64,000 nucleotides of DNA from Aplysia californica (GCF_000002075.1 NW_004798419.1:2845-66844), one strand, 5' to 3'; positions 48,401 to 56,700 are shown, counted from the stretch's first letter. A program made the numbers and translations. Notes: generated by a model not told the origin, from the letters alone.

Positions 48401-51400
48401 AGTACCATTACGGCCGTAGCCGGCCGCGCGCTAGTAGCATTGTTTTTAGGGAAGTGTTCACGCTTGGTAACCATCGTATTTAACCCGCATTTCAACCAAA
48501 ATAGATAATTATTCTCTCATTGAGAGCAGCAGGGACATAACTCTGGAAATTTTAGTTGGACTAAATTCAATGTAAACAAACTGCAGCTCACACGGGTCGC
48601 GCAAGCTAAGAGTAAGCGAGCGTTTTTCGCAAGCCACCGGCATCGCGTTCGGACTGATTTAGGCGAACTTTTGGATAATTTTAATGAAAATATCAGTGCT
48701 GGGGGAGAAAACCCACAGAAAGGTAGCAACTGAAGTGAAAGTGACATTGATGGTGATCTAATTGTGCCTTTGGGGGGTGATTCGGACAATGAGAATGAGG
48801 TCAATGAGGAGCATATGACTAGTTCTAGACCTAGATCTACAACTCGGCTGATTTTATCTTCAATTATGAAATACAGTCAACACACACAATAAACAAGTAA
48901 TTTTTTAATTAAAATTTATTCATTTGTGAAGAACTTGTTATAAGATTTTTTTAAATCAATGGATTGGTTATTTTATAATGATTTTTTCAAAATACCCACT
49001 ACATTACAAACATGGATTTATTCCCCTTTGCGTGGTCCTGAGCCATCTTCCTACTGGAAATCCAATGGTACTGAGTGGGTTAATGTGTCCAAACCACCGG
49101 ATTTGCAATACAATAGGTGCCGAGAGTGCTTCCGACACCAACTTTCCCTTGCAAAACCCGTAACCTAGATCTACATCCCGAAATCTTGGAAAAGAGAGAG
49201 GGAGAGAGAGAGAGACAGACAAACAGACAGACGACAGACAGATAGAGAAAAGGAGGGGGGGGGGGCACACTTGCTTTCTTGCTTCTCAGGCGGTAGATCT
49301 AGAATCCCACCCTCGGCAAGAAATTATAGGCCTATTTGTGCCCGCTCAACCGTTGTCCCTCTGCGCGACTCTGTCGTGAAAATAAAGGCTACCAAAATAA
49401 ATATTTTTTTCAAATAAGTGAAATTGTACTCTGGTTTTGGCATTCCACAATCGAACGCGTAAAAAATGGTGGAAAATGAGAGTAGAATCTATTGGATTGG
49501 TGATCATACCGTCAGGATTGATGTTCCCGGATTTGCATAGTCTACCGTACTGTAAGAGATGCGATGACAAATTGAATAATAGCAGCAATGGAAAAATGCC
49601 ATTTTCAACCCTCAGAAAGCTTTAATAAACCGTTGTTAAAGAGATATGAACACAAACAGTACTGCCACTCCGCTGGGTAGTGTTTCGACTCGTCTTTGAT
49701 TGTGTCGTTCTTGGCGGTGACTGATTTCGAGGATTTTTTGCTGAAAACATACTTTGTACCGCAAGGGCCTCGGGCGAAAGGGAAACGATGACCAAGTTGT
49801 CCTCGAGTTGTGGAAGGTAACAAGTAACCGCCGTAAAAATTGTAGAAAGAAGAAACAACATGCAATAAACGAAATGTAGCTAAAGACTCTAATCTTTTTA
49901 ATTAAAACTGAAAATAATTATTTTGGCCCCTAAAAAGAGTGCCAGTATCTGGCAACATCCGATGTAAACAAGTTTTTCCTGCCAAATGCTGTGCTGGGTG
50001 CAAAGCCGTTCTCTGAGAATATACGCTCTTGGGATGGTGGGAGGTACAAGTGCTGCTAAAAATATACGTTCGTGGGGCTGGAAGGGTTAACCCGCAACAA
50101 GCCACATGTCTGCTCTTGTCTAAGGAAACGTTGAATTGAGATGGTTTCAACTCAGCAGAGTTTGTTGAAAATTACGGTAATCTATATCAGCTATAGTTTA
50201 TGATATAATTATGTGTTCTGAAGTAGACATACTACTCTGCATTTTTAATCATTCTTCCACTAACAGATTTGACATGGGCTTTGACCCCATACCAATTTTT
50301 ATCACAGACAAACCCAAGTTCACATTCTTTATTTCAGAAACTATTTACTGTTCCTGCCACTCCAGAGCAAAAAAAGATTCCCTTCGCCCGTGTCGACCAC
50401 TGCAAGTACATGGTGACTGACCAGCATGCCTATATTGGTGAGAGATTCATGATTTTTGTACAGGGATGACATTCTTCTTGCTTTCATCAGAAGTCGATAT
50501 TTCAAACATTCTGATTGATTTTGAAAATTATGTAGATCGCTGTTGGCAGAACAATGTGATCGCCAAAATGCACTCGAGGAAATTATACAGAGATGGGAAA
50601 AAAACTGTCTCAGTAATGACATGGAATGAACTTTAGGTAGCACAGATCATGTTAGAAGTCAGAAAACTGACCATAGTAAGGCAACATCATTTGCTTTTAT
50701 TTTGAGATTTGACTTGAATTACAAAGTTCTATCCAACATTTTTGGCGATTTTGAATTACTAAGACCATGAGATCAGAAACCAAATGTTCTATCTGCTCTG
50801 TCAAAATTGTAAGATTATTCAGACTCGTTATCAAGATTCAAAGAATTGTATTCGAAAAAGCTTGACATGTTGTGTAACTCAAAATCTACAACGTCAAATT
50901 TCTCAAATTTCTCAAATCTAAGTACCGAGCAGAAAGAGCTTTGTAATTCTGAGGTAGTGAGTTAGCTGACTGTGCTCGGGGATTATGAGAATGACAGATT
51001 TTCTAAATCTACAACCACTGAGAGTCTTTGTTGTTTTCTACCGAGTTCCCCATTAGTTAGTGAATCGCACTTGAGTCTATAGTGTGCAACGATGAAGAGC
51101 GTGACCTTCACTGCATAGATGCCGATGTCACAATGTCAAGAATTTTTCCTGTCAGCCAAGGAGAGTTTCAAAGAGAAAAGGAATTGAACGATGAAAGAGA
51201 CATGAGCTTGTGTAATTGTAAAAAAAATTGTTTAATATATTTTTAATTTTTTTGTTGTTGCTCAGCCTGTGATTTCCACTTTCCACCTCCCTTCTCAGGA
51301 ACTTCCAACTGGTCTGGAGACTATTTCACTGCCACGGGAGGACTCAGCTTTGTCATCGAACAGCCGAAGAACAAGACTGTTAATGAAAACGGCAATATAC

Positions 51401-51465
51401 GGCAGCAACTGGAAGATGTGTTTCTCAGGGATTTTTTTTCTGAATACTCTAAAATTGTTAACTGA
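27478..51465 (+). CDS. PLD3: Phospholipase D3/D4-like protein (5'-exonuclease/PLD family), 10 exons with exons 2-5 present twice
   Basis: Vertebrate PLD3 and PLD4 are endolysosomal type II membrane proteins that act as 5'-3' exonucleases and lipid-modifying enzymes. Exons: 27478-27593; 2A 29545-29728; 3A 31093-31198; 4A 32614-32747; 5A 33479-33547; 2B 40620-40803; 3B 42170-42275; 4B 43691-43824; 5B 44556-44624; 45719-45850; 47188-47327; 47866-48028; 50338-50437; 51299-51465. One copy of exons 2-5 gives 1311 nt or 436 residues (human PLD3 has 490). A hydrophobic stretch at about residues 11-24 is a signal anchor or signal peptide. [17 protein letters not shown] aligns with the vertebrate start of the lumenal domain. 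HKD1 is H155/K157/D162, followed by [12 protein letters not shown]2 is H369/K371/D376, followed by [10 protein letters not shown]; both catalytic pairs are intact. The ATG is 7 nt after an acceptor (TCTCTTTCAG), so the cytosolic tail could lie in an unseen upstream exon. Whether it is closer to PLD3 or PLD4 is open; the symbol names the family. Confidence 0.93.
27606..27795 (-). mobile_element. SINE-3 copy, minus orientation
   Basis: In reverse it reads GAGTGTTTGAGCGCTTAATC, GCACTGTATGCTTC, GGTCTGCTGGGGTAA, AGTGTAAAGTGCATA, then GTGGACATGCACTATACAAA and TATTTATT. This is the same order as 33885-34125 and 44963-45225. It lies in intron 1 of the PLD3-like gene. Confidence 0.85.
27807..28165 (+). 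repeat. Minisatellite of about 45-bp units, eight copies, in intron 1
   Basis: Units begin GGAGTGATGGCGTGTACAGG and end near TTTACACAGAGATTTATAA. Eight successive copies can be counted, the last three increasingly degenerate, with unit lengths of about 41-47 bp. A likely length polymorphism; it lies about 320 bp before the assembly gap and may have contributed to it. Confidence 0.95.
28486..28585. other. Assembly gap of exactly 100 N
   Basis: A run of 100 N, a conventional length for a gap of unknown size. It lies in intron 1 of the PLD3-like gene. The base after the gap (28586) is the first base of the copy-A block and falls inside a SINE-2 head at its box-B-like motif, so the 5' end of that SINE is missing. 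Confidence 0.99.
28586..29056 (+). mobile_element. SINE-2 in copy A, head lost in the gap
   Basis: Begins at the tRNA-like box B (GGGTTCGAATCCGGG) and runs through the TCTCGGACAAGGGCG and GCACGTTAAAGATCCCTTGG blocks to the GCGCCATAAAACACTTACC end and an A-run. It differs from the copy-B SINE-2 mainly in one cluster at 28761-28775. Confidence 0.9.
29273..29490 (+). mobile_element. SINE-1 in copy A, with tRNA-like head
   Basis: Head GGTGGCCTAGTGGTTA resembles a tRNA box A. The body matches the other SINE-1 copies and ends AAACTCTTACTAAAACT. Its counterpart in copy B (40348-40567) differs at about a dozen sites, many more than the surrounding intron. Confidence 0.88.
31629..31775 (+). mobile_element. 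SINE-1 fragment in the PLD3-like intron 3 (also at 42706-42852)
   Basis: GTTGGCGGGTGCTCTTGTG start and TAACTAAAACTAAACT end, with the middle shortened. Present at the same place in both copies of the exon block, so it predates the duplication. Confidence 0.8.
32247..32420 (+). mobile_element. Tigger/pogo-like terminal fragment (also at 43324-43497)
   Basis: Begins TACAGTAGAACCTGCTCT, followed by CACTAACGACCAC and further ACCA-type blocks, typical of the ends of pogo-type elements that insert at TA. A reversed end of the same sort lies at 55720-55745. No transposase code is seen. Confidence 0.55.
33880..34125 (+). mobile_element. SINE-3 copy at the end of copy A
   Basis: Runs from GCACTTTACACAAATTTTGC through CACCCAGGTGGGAATGGGTA, GTGTCTGAGCGCTTAACC and GCACTGTATGCTTCCCGG to ATGCACTATACAAATGCTAT. 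Identity between the two exon blocks drops from about 99% to roughly three quarters exactly where this SINE starts. Confidence 0.88.
34735..35110 (+). repeat. Rep-5 copy, plus orientation
   Basis: Blocks in order: CAGTTTCCAAGGACTTTTGT, ACCAAACTTTGGC, CTCGCTAATTTTACCTCTTA, GATGGGCATTTTT, AAAGCAAGGTAAATGAACAA, ATGATACCAATAACACCATA, GACAAGCGCCTGATTCCACC. These recur at 46440-46935 and 56390-56700, and inverted at 1.2 and 2.1 kb. Confidence 0.75.
35758..36003. mobile_element. Miniature inverted-repeat DNA element (GGTCGC ends), 246 bp
   Basis: Ends are 23-bp inverted repeats with one mismatch, each starting GGTCGCTT and ending ACAAGCGGG. The element is flanked by a direct AAATAT on both sides (35752-35757 and 36004-36009), a plausible 6-bp target-site duplication. 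No open frame is inside. A single copy in the window, lying between the two PLD3 exon blocks. Confidence 0.85.
36223..36480 (+). repeat. TG, GA and G microsatellites
   Basis: TG tract at about 36223-36270, TG at 36381-36407, GA of about 57 bp at 36417-36473, then a G run to about 36485. The overlapping open frames are repeat artefacts. Confidence 0.95.
37247..37412 (+). mobile_element. SINE-1 copy, 5' truncated
   Basis: GTTGGCGGGTGCTCTGGTG start, CTTCGGCACTTATATGACC middle and AAACACTTACTAAAGC end. It is immediately followed by the 96-bp duplication. Confidence 0.88.
37413..37604. repeat. 96-bp tandem duplication
   Basis: Bases 37413-37508 recur at 37509-37604 with two or so differences. 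It directly follows a SINE-1. No function is apparent. Confidence 0.93.
37967..38052 (-). mobile_element. SINE-1 fragment, minus orientation
   Basis: On the minus strand it gives GGCGGGTGGTTGGGGG, GTGTGGTTTGCTCCTTTTCT, ATCAAACATCTATGGTCC and a TATCTCTCTA end, stopping at a C-run. It is a 5' part of SINE-1 without the 3' blocks. Confidence 0.75.
38450..38800 (-). mobile_element. SINE-2 copy, minus orientation, with tRNA-like head
   Basis: On the minus strand, from 38800 down: the GGGAGCTCTCGAGGTCTAGA head, box-B-like GGGTTCAAATCC, a CTCCTTTC body, CCTTTCTACTGTTACTCATT, then CTGATCTTATGG and the TCTCGGACAAGGGTG end. The 3' tail domain is missing. It provides an independent reading of the SINE-2 sequence for judging copies A and B. 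Confidence 0.88.
39013..39205 (+). mobile_element. SINE-1 copy with longer tRNA-like head
   Basis: GTTGGTGGCGTCGGTAGTC, then GTTGGTTCGAGGGTCAGC, which resembles a box B, then a shortened body ending TCTTCGGCCCTTCTTGGACC and CTCCTACTAAG. It is the copy that best shows a tRNA origin of SINE-1. Confidence 0.8.
39606..40131 (+). mobile_element. Full-length SINE-2
   Basis: tRNA-like head (CCTAGAGGTTAAGG as box A; GGGTTCGAATCCGGG as box B), a CT-rich body, a TCTCGGACAAGGGCG domain and a 3' domain with GCACGTTAAAGATCCCTTGG and GCGAGCGCCATAAAACACTT before an A-run. Intact head and tail make it the best reference copy here. A true tRNA gene is unlikely given the attached body and repeats of it. Confidence 0.9.
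39661..44957 (+). repeat. Copy B of the duplicated PLD3-like exon 2-5 block
   Basis: The second copy of the block, carrying exons 2B-5B and continuous with exons 6-10 downstream. Its SINE-2 is complete, with the head at 39606-39680, whereas copy A lacks the head. Where the two copies differ inside SINE-2 (39838-39853), copy B agrees with the independent minus-strand SINE-2 at 38.5 kb, which supports B as the unaltered version. B is likely the copy belonging to the intact gene, joined in the genome to exon 1 across the region of the gap. Confidence 0.93.
40348..40567 (+). mobile_element. SINE-1 in copy B, with tRNA-like head
   Basis: Counterpart of 29273-29490. Here the head reads GGTAGTCTAGTTGTTA, closer to the SINE-1 at 39013 than to copy A, hinting at conversion or at mixing of reads between repeats. 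Confidence 0.88.
44957..45225 (+). mobile_element. SINE-3 copy at the end of copy B
   Basis: Same family as 33880-34125 but clearly diverged from it. It ends in a long TTA/ATT repeat (about 45215-45275). It lies between exons 5B and 6. Confidence 0.85.
46440..46935 (+). repeat. Rep-5 copy interrupted by a MITE
   Basis: GTGTGGATTTTAC, the insertion, then TTTTACTGAAAAATG and the Rep-5 blocks CAGTTTCCAAGGTTTCTC, CTCGCTAATTTTACCTCTGA, GTCGAAAGCAAGACAAATGA and GACGAGCGCCTGATTCCACC. Removing the insert restores the order seen at 56390-56700. Confidence 0.85.
46468..46645. mobile_element. CTGTCCCC MITE, 178 bp, inserted in Rep-5
   Basis: Ends CTGTCCC...GGGGACAG with TTTTATGC/CATAAAACCA beside them. 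It is flanked by a perfect 6-bp TTTTAC duplication (46462-46467 and 46646-46651), and Rep-5 continues across the insertion. A second copy is at 58470-58649. Confidence 0.9.
47585..47608 (+). repeat. 24-base poly-G run
   Basis: An uninterrupted run of 24 G in an intron of the PLD3-like gene. It could form G-quadruplex structure, and its length is likely unreliable in sequencing. Confidence 0.97.
48361..49079. mobile_element. piggyBac-like element of about 719 bp at TTAA
   Basis: Starts CCCACTCGTACCATAACGG after TTAA (48357-48360) and ends CAATGGTACTGAGTGGG before TTAA (49080-49083). The ends are inverted copies with one indel. The interior has an acidic-looking frame near 48730-48840 ([13 protein letters not shown]), which is reminiscent of the acidic N-terminus of piggyBac transposases. 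No transposase core is present, so it is an internally deleted, non-autonomous copy. It lies in the intron before exon 9. Confidence 0.78.
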
Positions 51466-52320
51466 GAGCATACTGTAGTCAAGTTTCTCTTACCTTATGA
51501 TGCTTTGATGGGCTCTTGTTTGAGTGGACCCAGTTCTAGTTGTTTTTTATGGGTTTTTTTAGAAATGCTAGCAAGGTTGTTTTAACTCACTTCAGACGGG
51601 TCACACAACAGTTGCGTGACCCCCGCCGCGACGCTCGCGACGGGTCACACGAGCCCTGCGTGACCAACTTTGGAATTTTTTTTTCGCTCTACAAATCACG
51701 CACGGATCGCGAGACCCGCCTCGTACCCTTGTTTGGCCAAGCCTGAGCTACTTAGACTTCGTTTCGTATCTCTGGGGCCGGTAGTTTTTAAGTTATTGAA
51801 GGTGAAGGACAGTGACCCCAACTGGGGTTGAACAGACCGGAACTCGCGCTTTGTTTTTTTCTATACAGCTCATAGTAATCCGACAGTCGCGTCGTAGTAA
51901 CGGTCGAAGAAGTCGCATGAACCAGAATCACATAATTTCGCCGTTTTCTATAATTCTGTACGTTTTACTAGTTTTAGTGTCTCAGAATATGATGTGTCTA
52001 ATAGTTAGGATCCTGGATATGTACCTGAACACGGCCCGAGTCGTAGTTTTAGGGCTAGATCTAGCACTAGTACCGGTGTTGTTTTTCGCGCAACGAAATC
52101 ACAACGCCGTGCCGTACATCTGTCTATGTATTTTCAGTGTATGGGTCTGAATCAATGCACAGAGCAGCTTTTATATATTCACCAAACACTCGCACATGTA
52201 TACAAATCAAACCAGAACACTTTGAACTTTAATTTTTGTTGTTGTAGTGAATTTCATTCCACTTGTCACATCTCTGGAAATTTTTTGGAAAATCAAATTC
52301 ATGCCAATTTTTAAAAAATC
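51466..52320 (+). mobile_element. CG-rich block after the PLD3-like stop, possible piggyBac-type remnant
   Basis: About 51580-51740 is unusually rich in CG (repeated CGGGTCACAC and CGCGACGCTCGCGACGGG) for this AT-rich window. Farther on, one frame reads SEYDVSNS, a stop, then DPGYVPEHGPSRSFRA, similar in character to the acidic lead of piggyBac-type transposases. A TTAA lies at about 51582. No matching other end was found. Confidence 0.3.
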
Positions 52321-52815
52321 ATACAAATTAAAGTATTAAACTTAGACAACTTTGGTTTTTTGTATTAGATTAAGCTTGAATGTTACTTTACTGTGTCAAA
52401 AAATAATTACAATAGGGTAATTCTGAGAGTTGTGGTGATTTATTGAAATACCCCCAAAAACGCCAGTCTTCAACGCTTGTGACTGGTGAAAGGGCCCAGT
52501 CGCAATTGAGATAACCTTAAAGGAATTTTAGAAACCAAATAATGACTCAGGCTTTAACAATTTTTACGACATTTTATTTTGTTTATTTGTGTTTGTGATT
52601 TGCTCCCTATAAACGCTAGGGGATATGACTTTGATGCTTATACCTGGCGAGGTTTCTTTTTTTTCCCCGTTTATTGACTCATTTTGAGTCAAAACTAGTC
52701 ATTTTCTGTTCTTTGCTGCCATATCACACGTGTCCCTGAGCTAAACTAATGTTGAGAACTTAACTGCTGTAGTGCTACAGTATACAATTGAGTGTCAGAA
52801 TGCCAACTGTGTAAA

Positions 52816-53021
52816 CAGGGCTGAGAATGGCATACCACAAAAAAGGCGGAAAATTAGGGGGGTCCATCTCTTATTCAATTCTTTTTTTATTCTTACTGCA
52901 ATATTATTAAATTTATTATAATATGAAACTCGGAAAAAAGGTGGAAGAGACATTCGGATGAGCAGACGGCAGTGTTGCAATTAGCGGAAATTCGCCTTTC
53001 GGCGGACAATTCTCAGCCCTG
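52816..53021. mobile_element. Small CAGGG-ended DNA element, 206 bp
   Basis: Ends CAGGGCTGAGAAT...ATTCTCAGCCCTG, with GTAAA directly on both sides (52811-52815 and 53022-53026). CAGGG ends suggest a hAT-type non-autonomous element, though hAT duplications are usually 8 bp. No coding frame. Confidence 0.6.
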
Positions 53022-53309
53022 GTAAAAAGCACATTTGGCTCAAATTCAAATGCACATGTCTGTCACACAATGGATACTTCCAATGCTTGTTTCCACAGAC
53101 CTATCAGCAGCCCATCATGCAGATTTATGTCTAATATTGTTCATCAGTAGCCAGGCAAAAATTTTTGGATTGTACCTTGTTGTTATCGATCCTGTTGGAT
53201 TGCACCTCAGCTGGCAATCCATGCCCAATACATAAGCCTCCCCCCCCCCCCCCCCACACACACACAGGGACCTCTACAACACACACACAGTATGTATCAT
53301 ACATCACAG

Positions 53310-53490
53310 GGTAAAAGATCAAGGAGAAGACTGCGTGGAACCTGGAGAAGAATTATGAAAATTGATGTACAGAAAAGTGGGAAGACATGGAATAACATCA
53401 AGAGGCTAGCCCAGGATAGAGAAAAGTGGAAAGTGATTGTCCGTGGCCGGTACCCTGGTGCAGGGTGAGAAAGGCGATGATGATGATGTA
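53310..53490 (+). mobile_element. 3' end of a LINE with a GAT-repeat tail
   Basis: An open frame of about 52 codons ends RLAQDREKWKVIVRGRYPGA and stop at 53466-53468, the usual C-terminal AQDR-W pattern of LINE reverse transcriptase proteins. A GATGATGATGATG tail follows. The rest of the element is absent, as expected for 5' truncation. It lies directly before the 53.5-kb minisatellite. Confidence 0.78.
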
Positions 53491-53540
53491 CGCATCAAGC
53501 CTCTTCCAACACCAACACATGGCCAGTCTAGCGTCTAGTG

Positions 53541-54237
53541 CAAGTGTCTTCAACATGTGTTGGTGTGAAAGATGTGTTGGCTGTGTATCAAACATGTGTT
53601 GGTGTGAAAGTTGTGTTGGCTGTGTTTCAAACATGTGTTGTGGTGAAAGTTGTGTCGGCTGTGTGTCAACATGTTTTTAGGTGAAAGATGTGTCGGCTGT
53701 GTGTCAAACATGTGTTGTTTGTGAAAGATGTGTTGGCTGTGTGTCAAACATGTGTTGTTTGTGAAAGATGTGTTGGCTGTGTGTCAAACATGTGTTGTTT
53801 GTGAAAGTGAAAGATGTGTTGGCTGTGTGTCAAACATGTTTTGAGGTGAAAGATGTGTTGGCTGTGTGTCAACATGTTTTGAGGTGAAAGTTGTGTTGGC
53901 TGTGTATCAAACATGTGTTGGTGTGAAAGTTGTGTTGGCTGTGTGTCAACAAGTGTTGAGGTGAAAGATGTGAGTGGCTGGTTGGTGGGTGCTCTGGTGT
54001 GATTTGCTCCTTCTTTTCTATAATTCTAACACCTATCGTCCTGATCTCTCCTCCTCCTTTTTTTATATATAAAAGGTATATATTTGTTACTCTCTTGTAT
54101 CACATCTAATCTTCGGCACTTATATGACCTTTATAGTGTTCTAGTGTAGCGTAAAACTCTTACTAAAACCAAACGAAAAATGTGTTGGCTGTGTGTTCAC
54201 ATGTGTTGAGGTGAAAAATGTGTTGGCTGCGTGATTC
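53541..54237 (+). repeat. Minisatellite of about 40-bp units, split by a SINE-1
   Basis: Units of the form GTGAAAGATGTGTTGGCTGT plus GTGTCAAACATGTGTTG. About eleven units lie before 53972 and about two more after 54175. The long overlapping frames (CWCERCVGCVSN and the reverse) are products of the repeat. Confidence 0.93.
53973..54174 (+). mobile_element. SINE-1 inserted in the minisatellite
   Basis: GGTTGGTGGGTGCTCTGGTG start, CTTCGGCACTTATATGACC middle and AAACTCTTACTAAAACC end. It is flanked by GAAAGATGTG (53963-53972) and GAAAAATGTG (54175-54184), a 10-bp target duplication with one mismatch, and the minisatellite resumes after it. Confidence 0.88.
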
Positions 54238-54906
54238 TGAAGAAAGGTCAATCTTAGTGTGCAGTGTGAATGATGGGCAAAAATTGTGCAATGATCCGCG
54301 GTGCAGGGGGGCCAACGGTAGATAAAGTTCATTGCACGAGAAAAGTTTACAAAGCCACATGAGCTGGGGTCATTCGTTCTGCAAGCAACTTCTCTGAGTT
54401 TACTTGTTTGAGTGTTTGTTGAATGCAAGGAGTTTTATTGATTTTAATTTTAATGAATTTTTAGAAAGGATGAATATTCTGTTCGTTGAGTCAAAGTTTG
54501 ATTTATGTGAATTTCACTGAACTGATACCTGTGGTACATGTAGTGGAAGAATGATTTTAAATGCAGGGTAGTATTTCTACAGTAGAAGACATATATATAA
54601 TAAAGTATTCATAATAGTCATTTAAAATTTTGGTATGTTTTTTAAAATATCCATCAGGGCCTACTTTTTATTGAGTTTAGTAATAATTCTTTGTAAATAT
54701 AATTTTCATACATTTTCTAATATTGTTTTAAAAGCAATCTTTATAAATTTATACCCCTAGTCCTATTCACAGTGAAGGTTCTTGTCCATGTCTTGGAGTT
54801 ATTAAGTTTTGATGCTGCTAATAAGACATCGTGCTTGTAAAGTTGGTTATGAATTGTTTGAAACCCAAGGTAAGTTTAAGGGTGAGGGGGAAATGAAGCT
54901 CTTTAA

Positions 54907-55152
54907 CCCTATCCGTATGCCCTGGGGTCATTTTGTACCCCCAGCATTGTATTCTTCACATTTTTATATTTAGAATACTTCTAGTCGAAGATCTCTTTGA
55001 AACTTTCAGTATTTCTCAAAAAATCATTTTGACAGACTACTATGCAAAGCGTGCGGATCGGATTAGCGAGTAAATTTCCTCTTTGGAAAGTGGTGGCACA
55101 GACTTCCCCACGTCATATGGATACAATAGTAAAACACGACATACGGATAGGG
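54907..55152. mobile_element. piggyBac-like MITE, 246 bp, at TTAA
   Basis: CCCTATCCGTATG and CATACGGATAGGG form perfect inverted ends, each bordered by TTAA (54903-54906 and 55153-55156). TTAA duplication with CCC/GGG ends is the piggyBac signature. No coding frame inside. Confidence 0.87.
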
Positions 55153-55509
55153 TTAATCTTTATCATATCAAGGAAATTAATTTTGGAGTAATGGTTGATA
55201 TATAGACAGATGAATTTCATTTTCATTGTACTTTTCATTGTACTGCACTGAAAGTTGATTTGTTACTGACTAATGGGTTATGTTTGTTATATATACAACA
55301 TTTGCTCAGAAATTTTGATCAATTCAAAAATCCCCAACTGGGAGTGACTGGCTTGTCTTGTTTTGGCACAAAGGTAATAGTGATATATGGATGTTTTTGC
55401 CCTGATTCTTTTTAAAACTCAGAGCTAGCAAGCATCTTTTATGTTGAAATATCTCTGTCTTAGGTTTGGGTTTCATTCTTGTGGTTTATGTGGAGAGGTT
55501 CAAAACTCC

Positions 55510-55745
55510 TGATCAAGTGCTAGATGATATAATGGACAATAGAAATAGTCGAAATAGTCCAAGATGGCCACCCATTGTCAATGAGAAAAGTAGTTGTCTT
55601 AGACACAGGTGGATGTCTTGGACAGTCATTATAATTTACAATGGGGGTTTTTTCAAAGCAAGTGGGTGGGGGGGGGGGGGAGTTAGTGGTAATTTGTAAA
55701 GGTGATTTTCATGGACAGGTGGCTGTTAGTAGAGCAGGTTCGACT
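55510..55745 (-). mobile_element. Tigger/pogo-like remnant
   Basis: On the minus strand it begins ACAGTCGAACCTGCTCTAC, followed by AACAGCCACC, ATCCACCTGTGTCTAAG and TTGACAATGGGTGGCC, a layout seen in the ends of Tigger-type elements. It contains a short G-run (about 55668-55680). Only one terminus is clear. Confidence 0.5.
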
Positions 55746-56389
55746 GTTGTATGATATATATAATATATATCGAAATTACAGCTGTAATGCTTTTTGTAGA
55801 TACTACAAACTTTTTCTAATACTATCTGAGTACTCCTCGAGTAGGCTATGTAACTGACTGGGAAGCAATTGGTCTCTGCAATTACTTGAAGGGAACTTCT
55901 CTGTCTCAGTAGGAGTTCATTTGTGACTAAAATTGCTTCAGGTTTTAGAAAGTGTCTTGATGTTTCTCTGTTTTAGTAATTTTACTATTGACAGGGCATT
56001 TTCTATGAGGGGTGTGAGGCAAAGTACTTTTGTTTTGTAAAGCATCACAGAGTAAACCTAGTTTTCCGCCATCTTTTAACGCATGTAAGCATTGCATACG
56101 AGCGTCACGCCTTGACCCTGAGGTTTCTGCACTAGTAAGTATACTTGTGTAAGGAAAAGGTGGCATTTTATAGATTGATTACAAAAGTGAAAAATTCATC
56201 ATTGATAGCACTAATCGACTCCACTTGTGTTGAACTCACTTGAGTCTGTCTTTGTTTAAATTGTGAGGCATCTTGGTGAAACCGGGCTCTCGTCAAACTG
56301 ATGAAGTCAAAGAAAACAGCATTTTTCTTCCCGATAGGAAATTTTTATCGATCTTAAAGGTTTTTTTAACTTAACACTATAACACCTTT

Positions 56390-56700
56390 TATGTCCATAC
56401 AAATTTCTGTGTGGATTTTACCAAAAAACACTAAAAATGTAAATTTACAGTTTCTGTGGACTCTCGAGCTGTGGAAGTTGCCAAAGTTTGGCAGCCATTT
56501 TTCTCTCTAATTTTACCAGATGATCCCCACCTCCTTGAATCCAAAACATCTCCACTTCTATTGAAGATAGATGGGTAATTTTTTCATCGAAAGCAAGGCA
56601 AATGAAGAAGTTTAAGATGATACCAATAATTCAATATGCCCGATTAAAAATGTGACGAGCACCTGATTTCACCGTGTGGTAACACAATTAAGTTGATCTT
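56390..56700 (+). repeat. Rep-5 copy, uninterrupted
   Basis: TCTGTGTGGATTTTACC, CAGTTTCTGTGGACTCTCGA, TCTCTAATTTTACCAGATGA, ATCGAAAGCAAGGCAAATGA, ATGATACCAATAATTC, GACGAGCACCTGATTTCACC. It gives the undisturbed order against which the MITE insertion at 46.47 kb can be seen. Confidence 0.75.

Noticed and set aside
48517-48804. 95-residue minus-strand open frame
   Set aside because: Lies inside the piggyBac-like element and is antisense to its acidic coding-like stretch; no independent support.
49004-49270. Minus-strand open frames rich in Ser/Leu near a GA-rich tract
   Set aside because: Low-complexity translation across an AGAG/GACA-type repeat and a G-run, not a gene.
50040-50095. A further piggyBac end (GGAAGGGTTAACCC)
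   Set aside because: Only one GGGTTAA terminus is visible; no matching CCC end with the same arm was found nearby.
51812-52150. 112-residue plus-strand open frame with hydrophobic stretches as a gene
   Set aside because: No recognisable similarity. A different frame of the same DNA looks more protein-like, and the region looks like transposon debris.
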